In this document: positions 1 to 5,448 of the stretch, one piece after another
Layout: each line of letters opens with the position of its first letter
Position numbering within the stretch: position 1 is the first letter of the stretch
Assembly: GCA_018399515.1 (NCBI GenBank)
Contig: JAGYOB010000209.1
Span: 1-5,448 of the forward strand
Direction: 5' to 3'
Origin: Candidatus Nanopelagicales bacterium
GTDB taxonomy: Bacteria > Actinomycetota > Actinomycetes > S36-B12
DNA length: 5,448 bases
The notes under the pieces: generated by a model
What the model was told of the DNA's origin: nothing
The model's database searches: none
The model's input: only the letters and a program-made list of their open reading frames with translations
Translations under genes and position numbers: made by a program

Positions 1-715
1 CGCCCTGGGCGAGCATCCCGTTCATCAGCACCTGCATGCCATAGATATGGAAGAACGGCAGCACCGCGAGCGCGACCTCATCGCCGTCGACGGCCAGACC
101 CGGCTCGATCTGGACGATGTTGGCGACCAGGTTGCGATGGGTGAGCATGACCCCCTTCGGCAGCCCGGTCGTACCGGAGGAATAGGGCAGCACCACGATG
201 TGTTCGTCCAGGTCCACCGGAACCTGCTCGATCGGCTCGCCGAACAGGTCGGTGAAAGCGACCGTGTCGGGCACCGAACCGCCGATGACCACGATCTGAT
301 CGGTATCGGTGCCCTCGATGGCCTCGCGGGCGGTGTCGACGAACATCTCGATGGTCACCAGCAGCACCGCCTGGCTGTCGCGCAGCTGGAAGCGCACCTC
401 TTCGGCGGTATAGGTCGGGTTGATGGTGCTGACCGCGACACCGGCAACGGCCGCCCCATGGAACACGATGGCGAACTCGGGGATGTTCGGCGCCATCAGC
501 GCGATCGTGTCGCCGGGGCCGAGCCCGCGGGCGGCCAGCCCACCGGCGAATGCATGGATCGCCGATGACAACTGCGCGTAGGTCAGGCTGCGCCCGGTCG
601 GTCCGTCGAGCAGCGCGATCCGATCAGGCACCTGCGCGGCTTGGCGCAAGACGATCTCGGTCACGGTGACATCGGGGATCTCGACGTCGGGCAGGGGGCT
701 GGAGTGGATGATCAT
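1..715 (-). CDS. 4-coumarate:CoA ligase-like acyl-CoA synthetase, N-terminal part (truncated by window edge)
   Basis: Adenylate-forming enzyme that would activate a carboxylic acid with ATP and then form its CoA thioester in the cytoplasm. Translating the minus strand from the ATG at 715 gives 238 residues with no stop before the edge; full enzymes run to roughly 500-540 residues, so less than half is present. The N-terminus (SSPLPDVEIPD, residues 5-15) resembles plant and actinobacterial 4CL starts. The ATP-binding signature YSSGTTGLPKGV lies at residues 178-189 with Lys187, followed by FFHIYG at 221-226, as in 4CL and long-chain FadD enzymes. The acyl pocket and the C-terminal lysine domain are outside the window, so the substrate is unknown. 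The start follows the SDR stop by 30 bases and has no clear Shine-Dalgarno; an in-frame GTG at 724 is an alternative. It is the fourth gene of the probable operon starting at 3797. Family assignment is firm, substrate is not. Confidence 0.93.
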   Translation of the reverse strand, partial: MIIHSSPLPDVEIPDVTVTEIVLRQAAQVPDRIALLDGPTGRSLTYAQLSSAIHAFAGGLAARGLGPGDTIALMAPNIPEFAIVFHGAAVAGVAVSTINPTYTAEEVRFQLRDSQAVLLVTIEMFVDTAREAIEGTDTDQIVVIGGSVPDTVAFTDLFGEPIEQVPVDLDEHIVVLPYSSGTTGLPKGVMLTHRNLVANIVQIEPGLAVDGDEVALAVLPFFHIYGMQVLMNGMLAQG

Positions 716-745
716 GGTGGGCACGCTAATCGCAAACAGCGCGGC

Positions 746-1507
746 TCACAGGTGAATCCCGCGAGTCAGTGCACCATCGACGACGAGGTTCGTTCCCGTC
801 GTGAAACTCGAGATCGGGCAGGCGAGGAACACCACGGCGGCGGCCATCTCCTCCGGCGTGCCCATCCGCCCCGTCGGATTCAAGCCCAGCGCCATGTCGT
901 ACAGCTCGCGGTTGCCCTCCTTGATCTGCTCCCACACGCCGCCTTCGAAGAAGGTGTTGCCCGGTGAGACGGTGTTGGCGCGGATGCCCTTGCCAGCGAG
1001 TTGGAACGCCAGACCCTGGGTGTAGCCGACGAGCGCGGTCTTCACCGTGCCATAGGGCCCAGAGGCGAAGTCGACCTCGCGGCCGCTGACGCTGGACACC
1101 GTGACGATGGACCCGGCCCTGCTCTTCTCCAGGTGGGGCATCGCCGCCTTGACCAGTCGCACGGTGCCCATGAGGTCGACGTTGAGCGAGGCTTCCCAGT
1201 TCTCGTCCGTATCCGGGATCGCCAACGCACTGACATTGCTGACCACGATGTCGATTCCGCCGAGTTCGGCAGCCGATGCTTCGACCCAGTCGCTCAACGC
1301 CGCGGCATCGCCAACATCGACGGACGCGCCCATCACGCGAGCGGGCTTGCCGCTGAGTTCCTGCGCGGTGCTCGCCACCGCTTCGGCGTCACGCGCGCAG
1401 AACGCGACGTTGACACCTTCGTCGAGGAAACCGGCGACGACAGCGCGGCCGATACCGCGGGTGCCACCGGTGACGAGTGCATTGAGGCCTTGGGCTTTGA
1501 GATCCAT
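746..1507 (-). CDS. Classical SDR family NAD(P)-dependent oxidoreductase
   Basis: A 253-residue Rossmann-fold dehydrogenase/reductase, the usual length for classical SDRs, expected in the cytosol and interconverting an alcohol and a carbonyl. Visible motifs: cofactor loop TGGTRGIG (residues 13-20), Asp64 near the adenine pocket, SNVS (90-93) in place of the common NNAG, catalytic Asn109, Ser139, Tyr152 and Lys156 (YGTVK), and the post-catalytic SPG (181-183). Arg39 after the second strand, with Cys rather than Asp at 37, suggests NADP(H) preference (inference). The ATG at 1507 is chosen because it puts the glycine motif at the normal distance from the N-terminus and has GAAAGG 7 bases upstream. 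A longer open frame reaches 1837 but only by overlapping the amidase gene in another frame. It sits 43 bases after the amidase and 30 before the CoA ligase. Sequence alone cannot separate a 3-oxoacyl reductase from another alcohol dehydrogenase. Confidence 0.93.
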   Translation of the reverse strand: MDLKAQGLNALVTGGTRGIGRAVVAGFLDEGVNVAFCARDAEAVASTAQELSGKPARVMGASVDVGDAAALSDWVEASAAELGGIDIVVSNVSALAIPDTDENWEASLNVDLMGTVRLVKAAMPHLEKSRAGSIVTVSSVSGREVDFASGPYGTVKTALVGYTQGLAFQLAGKGIRANTVSPGNTFFEGGVWEQIKEGNRELYDMALGLNPTGRMGTPEEMAAAVVFLACPISSFTTGTNLVVDGALTRGIHL

Positions 1508-1514
1508 CGCGGTG

Positions 1515-1520
1515 CCTTTC
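1515..1520 (-). promoter_or_regulatory. Ribosome binding site that fixes the SDR start
   Basis: GAAAGG on the minus strand lies 7 bases before the ATG at 1507. It supports the 253-residue SDR over the longer frame opening at 1837, whose extra 110 codons run antiphase through the amidase coding region. Confidence 0.7.
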
Positions 1521-1550
1521 GGTGAGATGACGTCAGTGAGATGCGGGTGA

Positions 1551-2555
1551 CTAGCCGAGCAGGGTCGCGGCTCGAGCGCGCAGATCAGCGTGGATGCCGT
1601 CATAGGCGGTGGCGGTCGGCAGGATCGATTTGGGTGCCTTGACCACGACGCTGTAGTTGGCGTCCACGACGTTGGCGATCGGGCTGAGAGCGACCTGGGA
1701 CAGCAGTTGATAGGCGTCCATGGTGTGCAGGCCGTACAACTCCTCCAGCCAGCGCACCATCTCGACATTGCCGATCCGCCAGGAATCCTCCAGAGGTCGC
1801 GCGGATCCCACCGCCATCCAGAAATCATCGTTTTCAAACCGCGGCCAGGCGGGGGCGTGGCCCTTGATGAGATCGACGATGACGAGGGAATTCATCGCGC
1901 CCTCGACCGCGGTGCCGCAGGATTCGCCCTCACCCTGCCGGTAGTGGCCGTCCCCCAGGGAGAACAGCGCGCCGTCGACATTGACACCGAGGAAGATCGT
2001 GGTGCCGGCCCGGACCTCGGGGGAATCCATATTGCCGCCGAACCGCTCGGGCACGAGCGAGGTGCGCACCTCCTGGGCACCCGGGGCGACGCCGACGGTG
2101 CCCAGCATCGTGTTGATCGGCAGCGCGAGTTCGAAGTCCGAGTGCCGGGCTTGGAATCCGACCATCTGCCGGTCAGAGTCGACCTCATAGATCCAGGTGG
2201 TGTCCGGCAGCGCCTCCTGCAACATCGACGTGACCGGTGTCGAGGTGAGACCGCCGAAGAACGGAATTGCCGCCGATGCACCGAAGTTACGGGCCGGGGT
2301 CAACTCCACGATGTGGATGGCGAGGGTGTCCCCGGGTTCGGCACCTTCGACATAGAACGGCCCCGTCTGTGGATTCACGAACCGAAGGTCGACCTTCTGT
2401 GACGACAGATCCGATGTGGAACGCAATGCGAAGTTGAACGCATCCTGCGACCACAGTTGCAGCGCAGTTCCCGGTGCGATGCGCATGACCGGCGCCACAC
2501 CACCGAAGGTGTAGGCGAATTGCTCGGGTGTAGGGGTGAATTCGATGACCCTCAT
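1551..2555 (-). CDS. Acetamidase/formamidase family hydrolase
   Basis: A 334-residue protein of the FmdA/AmdA family, whose characterised members hydrolyse short amides such as formamide or acetamide to the acid plus ammonia. Family landmarks are NPQTGPFYVEGAEPGD (61-76), RFGGNMDSPEV (171-181), the GTTIFLGVNVDGALFSLGDGH run (184-204) and QGEGE (207-211), then the usual C-terminal part rich in conserved Trp and Asp residues. The Asp/His/Glu-rich DGH..QGEGE segment is probably at the active site. It is shorter than the roughly 400-residue FmdA/AmdA enzymes I recall and matches the shorter bacterial branch, whose substrates are less well known. No signal peptide is visible, so it is cytosolic. 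The ATG at 2555 has AGGGAG 5 bases upstream. It lies 27 bases after the hydroxy-acid dehydrogenase and 43 before the SDR, which argues for a role in the same catabolic route rather than general nitrogen scavenging (inference). Confidence 0.93.
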   Translation of the reverse strand: MRVIEFTPTPEQFAYTFGGVAPVMRIAPGTALQLWSQDAFNFALRSTSDLSSQKVDLRFVNPQTGPFYVEGAEPGDTLAIHIVELTPARNFGASAAIPFFGGLTSTPVTSMLQEALPDTTWIYEVDSDRQMVGFQARHSDFELALPINTMLGTVGVAPGAQEVRTSLVPERFGGNMDSPEVRAGTTIFLGVNVDGALFSLGDGHYRQGEGESCGTAVEGAMNSLVIVDLIKGHAPAWPRFENDDFWMAVGSARPLEDSWRIGNVEMVRWLEELYGLHTMDAYQLLSQVALSPIANVVDANYSVVVKAPKSILPTATAYDGIHADLRARAATLLG

Positions 2556-2560
2556 CAGTT

Positions 2561-2566
2561 CTCCCT
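2561..2566 (-). promoter_or_regulatory. Ribosome binding site of the amidase gene
   Basis: AGGGAG on the minus strand, 5 bases before the ATG at 2555, is a good Shine-Dalgarno match and supports that start. It lies in the 27-base gap after the hydroxy-acid dehydrogenase stop, where there is no room for a terminator or a full promoter, so the two genes are read from one message. Confidence 0.75.
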
Positions 2567-2582
2567 GTCTCGTTCGACTTCT

Positions 2583-3797
2583 TCAGCGCAGACAATCAGG
2601 ACGCAGTTGCTGGATCGATGTACGTCCGAGCAACTGCATAGTCGTCTGCATCTCTTCTCGAAGCAGGTCGACGACACGCTGCACTCCCGCCTCACCGCCG
2701 GCCATCAATCCGTAGAGATACGCGCGACCGATTGCGACCGCATCCGCACCTCGACACAGGGCCGCCACGATGTCCGCTCCGCTCATGATTCCGCCATCGA
2801 TGACCACCGGCGTGGAATCGCCGAGCGCGTGACGCACCTCGGGCAGGATCTCAAACGGCAAGGGCGGGCGTTCCAATTGACGACCACCGTGCGTGGACAC
2901 GATCACCCCGTCAGCACCATGATCGACGACGAGCCTTGCGTCTTCGGCGCTTTGGATGCCCTTGACCGTGAGCGTTCCCGGCCACGCGCTGCGCAACCAG
3001 TCGAGATCATCGAGGGTGATCGCCGGATCGAAGACGCGGCTGATGAGATCGGCCACCGTTCCTTCGGTGCTGCTCAATGTGGCGAAGCGCAGCGGTTCGG
3101 TGGTGAGCAGGTTCCCCCACCACCGCGGGTGCACGGCCATGTCGGCCATCGTCCGCAGCGTCAACTGCGGCGGAATCGTCAAGCCGTTGCGCACATCACG
3201 GTGCCGGCGACCAGCCACAGGGGTATCGACGGTGAGGATGACGGTGCGATAGCCCGCCGACCAGGCACGGTCGATGAGCTCCTTGCTGTATCCGCGATCG
3301 GTCATCACATAAAGCTGAAACCATCGATCGAGGGTCGGCTGCGCTGCAGCGAGATCCTCGATCGAGGTGGTGCCCAAGGTCGACAGGCCGTAGGGGATCT
3401 CCTCGCGGGCCGCAACGGCGGCCACGGCAGCCTCGCCCTGATAGTGCATCATCCGGGTGAAACCCGTGGGCCCGAGGATCAGCGGCATCGATGCGCGGAC
3501 GCCGAAGATCTCAGTCGAGGTATCCACCACGCTGACATCGCGCAGCACCCGGGGATCGAACCGCACGTCGGCGAATGCTCGGCGGGCCCGGCTGAGACCG
3601 GATTCGTCACCGGCTGCACCATCGGTGTAGTCGAACACCGCACGCGGCACCCGCCGCCGCGCGAGGGCACGAATATCGGCGACGCTGGCACATCGGGTCA
3701 GTGCTGAATCACCCGTCGGGCGGCGAAAACCGATGAGGGGTCGGATGTCCTGCCACTTCGGGATTCTGCGCCGCGTCGCCTCGAAACGCTGGGCCAT
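2583..3797 (-). CDS. FMN-dependent alpha-hydroxy-acid dehydrogenase/oxidase (LldD2-like)
   Basis: A 404-residue TIM-barrel flavoprotein of the glycolate oxidase/L-lactate dehydrogenase/mandelate dehydrogenase family, oxidising a 2-hydroxy acid to a 2-oxo acid. By alignment from memory to glycolate oxidase, the conserved residues are Tyr57 (FDYTDG), the flavin loop P-T-G at 110-112, Gln161 and Tyr163 (QLYV), Asp191 (LTVDTP), Arg198, Lys279 (VKGI), catalytic base His303, Arg306, and the FMN-phosphate region DGGIMSGAD (334-342) with IGRAYLYG (356-363). The segment HPRWW followed by LLTTEPL (223-236), and LYGLMAGGEAGV (361-372), recall M. tuberculosis LldD2 (Rv1872c), hence the label, but the substrate could be lactate, mandelate or another hydroxy acid. 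Odd: Thr302 replaces the nearly invariant Asn before His303, and Glu309 replaces the usual Asp. The ATG at 3797 is the first of the likely operon and has no Shine-Dalgarno; a -10-like hexamer sits 6 bases upstream. Confidence 0.94.
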   Translation of the reverse strand: MAQRFEATRRRIPKWQDIRPLIGFRRPTGDSALTRCASVADIRALARRRVPRAVFDYTDGAAGDESGLSRARRAFADVRFDPRVLRDVSVVDTSTEIFGVRASMPLILGPTGFTRMMHYQGEAAVAAVAAREEIPYGLSTLGTTSIEDLAAAQPTLDRWFQLYVMTDRGYSKELIDRAWSAGYRTVILTVDTPVAGRRHRDVRNGLTIPPQLTLRTMADMAVHPRWWGNLLTTEPLRFATLSSTEGTVADLISRVFDPAITLDDLDWLRSAWPGTLTVKGIQSAEDARLVVDHGADGVIVSTHGGRQLERPPLPFEILPEVRHALGDSTPVVIDGGIMSGADIVAALCRGADAVAIGRAYLYGLMAGGEAGVQRVVDLLREEMQTTMQLLGRTSIQQLRPDCLR

Positions 3798-3803
3798 CCC
3801 GCC

Positions 3804-3809
3804 AGATTA
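3804..3809 (-). promoter_or_regulatory. Candidate -10 element for a leaderless transcript of the hydroxy-acid dehydrogenase operon
   Basis: TAATCT on the minus strand fits the TAnnnT actinobacterial -10 pattern and ends 6 bases before the ATG at 3797, which would place the transcription start on the A of the start codon. The gene lacks a Shine-Dalgarno, which fits leaderless translation, a common mode in mycobacteria. I see no convincing -35 hexamer at 16-18 bases. This is an inference from spacing and could be chance. Confidence 0.4.
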
Positions 3810-3835
3810 GGGCAACGGGGAACAACGTGCAGGTG

Positions 3836-3843
3836 GGTGCACC
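3836..3843. repeat. Palindrome GGTGCACC in the intergenic gap
   Basis: A perfect 8-base palindrome lies about 39-46 bases upstream of the hydroxy-acid dehydrogenase start, next to a short tandem repeat GGATCGGATCGG at 3843-3854. Its place just upstream of the candidate -10 would suit a small operator. An 8-base palindrome is weak evidence in GC-rich DNA. No hairpin with a T-tract, and so no intrinsic terminator, is visible in this gap. Confidence 0.25.
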
Positions 3844-3856
3844 GGATCGGATCGGG

Positions 3857-4780
3857 TCACGGGACCGTGGGCGCCGGCCGCAGTCGCGACCCGCGACCCG
3901 TGCGCGTGGCGATCACCAGCCCCGCCAGGATCACCGCTGCCCCAAGAGCGTCGGTGGCACGGAGGGGTTCGCCGAGGACGGTGATGCCGATGAGAACGGC
4001 GAACAGCAGGATGAGATACGTCGCATCACCGGCGACCGAAGCACCGCCGGCCCGGATCAGCGAATGCTGCAGGATGTATCCGATCCCCGTACCGAAGACA
4101 CCGAGGACGAGCAACCCGATCAACGCCGACACCTCGAACGCGACGGGGACCGCGAAACCGAGCGGCAGCACGAACGTCAACTGCACCGAGGCCAGGCTCA
4201 ACTGACCCGCCGCGATAGCGACAGCCGAACCCGAGGCATTGCCGAGTTTCAGCCGGGCATAGACGATGCCGGCCGCATAGGAGGCGGTGGCGCCGAAGAT
4301 CGCGAGGATCCCCCACAGGTCGGTCACCCCCCAGCCAGCCCACGGCTGCACCAAGATCACGACCCCGACGAGGCCGAGCAGCACACCGAGGAATCTGGGC
4401 AGCGTGATGCGTTCTATCGGTACGAACGCCGCGACGAGCGCGAGGGTCACCAGGGGAGCGGTCGAATTGACCACGCTGGCTTGAACGGTCGAGATGCGCG
4501 TCATGGCGATCGCCATGCAGGTGAACGAGATCGTGTTGAAAAGCAGTGCGGCGATGAACAGGTGCTTCCACACCTGCCGATCGCGAGGCAGACGATCGCC
4601 GGTGACGACCAACACGAAAAGCAAGGTGATGGCGGCGAGGAACGAACGCCCCCAGGCGACCTGCACCGGGGTGAACATCTCGATGGCGAGTTTGACCCAC
4701 AGGTAGTTGGCCGCGAACGTGGCCGAAGCGAGAACGAAGAGCACCCCGGTGCGCATCCCCGGACGGGCGGCTACCTCCAT
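3857..4780 (-). CDS. EamA/DMT family membrane transporter
   Basis: A 307-residue integral membrane protein with ten predicted helices at about residues 11-33, 38-60, 70-93, 97-119, 127-144, 155-175, 184-206, 216-238, 250-269 and 276-291. They form two five-helix EamA repeats; each repeat ends in the typical pattern of a helix, a short charged turn with Glu (PIERIT at 121-126, GEPLRAT at 270-276) and a final Gly/Val-rich helix. Drug/metabolite transporters of this family mostly export amino acids, nucleosides or other metabolites, and the substrate cannot be predicted here. The C-terminus is a short basic tail. The ATG at 4780 overlaps the end of the upstream gene by 10 bases, suggesting translational coupling, but it has no Shine-Dalgarno. 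The ATG at 4756 (Met9) is an alternative that gives a more typical short N-terminus before helix 1. The stop lies 59 bases before the hydroxy-acid dehydrogenase. Confidence 0.92.
   Translation of the reverse strand: MEVAARPGMRTGVLFVLASATFAANYLWVKLAIEMFTPVQVAWGRSFLAAITLLFVLVVTGDRLPRDRQVWKHLFIAALLFNTISFTCMAIAMTRISTVQASVVNSTAPLVTLALVAAFVPIERITLPRFLGVLLGLVGVVILVQPWAGWGVTDLWGILAIFGATASYAAGIVYARLKLGNASGSAVAIAAGQLSLASVQLTFVLPLGFAVPVAFEVSALIGLLVLGVFGTGIGYILQHSLIRAGGASVAGDATYLILLFAVLIGITVLGEPLRATDALGAAVILAGLVIATRTGRGSRLRPAPTVP
4771..4780 (-). other. Stop/start overlap coupling the isomerase-family gene to the transporter
   Basis: The bases ATGGAGGTAG on the minus strand hold the transporter ATG (4780-4778) and, in another frame, the TAG stop (4773-4771) of the preceding gene. 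This is consistent with terminating ribosomes restarting on the transporter. The GGAGG inside the overlap lies too far (about 16 bases) from the alternative ATG at 4756 to be an obvious ribosome binding site for it. Confidence 0.6.
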
Positions 4781-5448
4781 GCGGGGGCTGCGGGAATCTG
4801 CGAAGCCCCCGTGATGGCGAGGCCCTCCCCCATGCTGCGGCCGAGCAGCCAGGCGAGGATCGCCGACGCCGATCCCTGCACCACCGCTTCGCCACCTTCG
4901 GTGTCACGGGGGACGATCGAGATCTCATCACCCGCCGATCCGTCAGTGGCATCCCAGGCGATGGCAGCGACGGGGAACTCGCCCCGCTCGGCGAAGTCCC
5001 GCGCGACCAGCCGCGCCATGTGTGCGGCCATCGCCTCGGGCCAGTCGCGCCAGGTGTAGTCGCTGAGCCCGAGATCGGCATGATGCACGCAGACCTCCTG
5101 CAACCGATGGCGGGCCAGGGACGATGCGCGGACCTGCAGGCCGTTGCCGAGTGTGACCTGTGAAGCCCGCTGGTCGCTGGTCAGCCGTCGAAGATCCTGC
5201 TGCAAGGTGCGAGCTGACTGGGTGACTGCCGCTTCATGCGAGCGCGCATCCCGACTCGCATGCATTTCGACGTCGGCATCGCGAACCTCACGCGAGATGT
5301 ACATCGGTCGCTCGACACCATCGAACGCCCAGCGCACCAATCGCCCGATTCCCTGAGCGTTCCCGTCGAGATGGGCGAGCACATGACCGCGCGTCCAGCC
5401 CGGCAGCATGCTGGCCTCATCGACCTGACTATCGGCGAGCCTGGCGAG
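4771..5448 (-). CDS. Maleylpyruvate isomerase family mycothiol-dependent protein (5' end outside window)
   Basis: The minus-strand frame is open to the window edge, giving 226 visible residues; family members are about 230-260 residues, so only a short N-terminal piece is missing. The ATG at 5409 is probably internal, because the upstream in-frame codons (LARLADSQVDEAS) read as the normal helix before the conserved LPGWTRGHVLAHL. That motif contains the first metal-ligand His (His26 of the visible part). RLQEVCVHHADLG supplies Glu118 and His122, together matching the His/Glu/His metal triad of the DinB-like mycothiol-dependent maleylpyruvate isomerase of Corynebacterium. The C-terminal 80 or so residues fit the separate alpha/beta C-terminal domain of that family. 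Many homologues are annotated by fold only; isomerisation of maleylpyruvate is not established here and no gentisate-pathway partner is visible. The stop overlaps the transporter start, so the two genes are probably co-transcribed. Confidence 0.88.
   Translation of the reverse strand, partial: LARLADSQVDEASMLPGWTRGHVLAHLDGNAQGIGRLVRWAFDGVERPMYISREVRDADVEMHASRDARSHEAAVTQSARTLQQDLRRLTSDQRASQVTLGNGLQVRASSLARHRLQEVCVHHADLGLSDYTWRDWPEAMAAHMARLVARDFAERGEFPVAAIAWDATDGSAGDEISIVPRDTEGGEAVVQGSASAILAWLLGRSMGEGLAITGASQIPAAPAWR

Noticed and set aside
47..568. Plus-strand open frame of 173 codons
   Set aside because: It is antisense to the ATP-binding half of the CoA ligase; the minus strand carries the conserved YSSGTTGLPKGV motif.
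746..1837. Longer SDR frame with a 110-residue N-terminal extension
   Set aside because: The extension runs out of frame through the conserved 3' end of the amidase, has a composition typical of a shadow frame (Arg/Ser/Pro/Trp-rich), and the ATG at 1507 has its own ribosome binding site and normal SDR N-terminus.
1590..2402. Plus-strand open frame of 270 codons
   Set aside because: It is fully antisense to the amidase gene, whose family motifs are unmistakable; the plus-strand product has no motif.
2457..3707. Plus-strand open frame of 416 codons
   Set aside because: It lies opposite the clearly recognisable hydroxy-acid dehydrogenase, has the same His/Arg/Asp-rich shadow composition and shows no domain.
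3798..3856. Intrinsic terminator between the transporter and the hydroxy-acid dehydrogenase
   Set aside because: Only a 5-base-pair stem (GTGCA/TGCAC) with a 6-base loop and no T-tract is present, which is too weak to call.
3827..5059. Plus-strand open frame of 410 codons
   Set aside because: It is antisense to the transporter and isomerase-family genes, and its product is a Asp/Glu/Arg/His/Gln-rich low-complexity string with no recognisable fold, as expected for the complementary frame of GC-rich coding DNA.
4026..5081. Minus-strand frame of 351 codons spanning two genes
   Set aside because: It crosses the ends of both the transporter and the isomerase-family gene in another frame, is Arg/His/Gly-rich, and lacks membrane or enzyme motifs.

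Overview
The window is GC-rich, tightly packed bacterial DNA, and every convincing gene is on the minus strand. High GC, a mycothiol-type maleylpyruvate isomerase-fold protein, and a flavin hydroxy-acid dehydrogenase resembling my recollection of mycobacterial LldD2 point to a mycolic-acid actinobacterium (Mycobacterium/Mycolicibacterium, Rhodococcus or a relative). The genus is an inference.

Read in the direction of transcription (high to low coordinates), the layout is as follows. 5448-4771 is a 5'-truncated mycothiol-dependent maleylpyruvate isomerase family protein. 4780-3857 is a ten-helix EamA/DMT transporter whose start overlaps the previous stop by 10 bases. A 59-base gap (3856-3798) holds a candidate leaderless promoter and a small palindrome. 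3797-2583 is an FMN-dependent alpha-hydroxy-acid dehydrogenase/oxidase. 2555-1551 is an acetamidase/formamidase family hydrolase. 1507-746 is a classical short-chain dehydrogenase/reductase. 715-1 is the N-terminal 238 residues of a 4-coumarate:CoA ligase-like acyl-CoA synthetase that runs out of the window. Gaps inside the last four genes are 27, 43 and 30 bases, so they very likely form one operon. The first two genes may belong to a separate upstream unit.

Taken together, the four-gene block looks like a small-molecule catabolic module. An amidase could release a carboxylic acid (possibly a 2-hydroxy acid), the flavoenzyme would oxidise a 2-hydroxy acid to a 2-oxo acid, the SDR would act on an alcohol/carbonyl, and the ligase would activate an acid as its CoA thioester. 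The order of steps and the substrate cannot be read from the sequence. The most specific oddity is in the hydroxy-acid dehydrogenase: the nearly invariant S-N-H-G-G-R-Q active-site signature reads S-T-H-G-G-R-Q. There is no sign of mobile elements, CRISPR, tRNA or rRNA, and no gene-free stretch longer than 59 bases.
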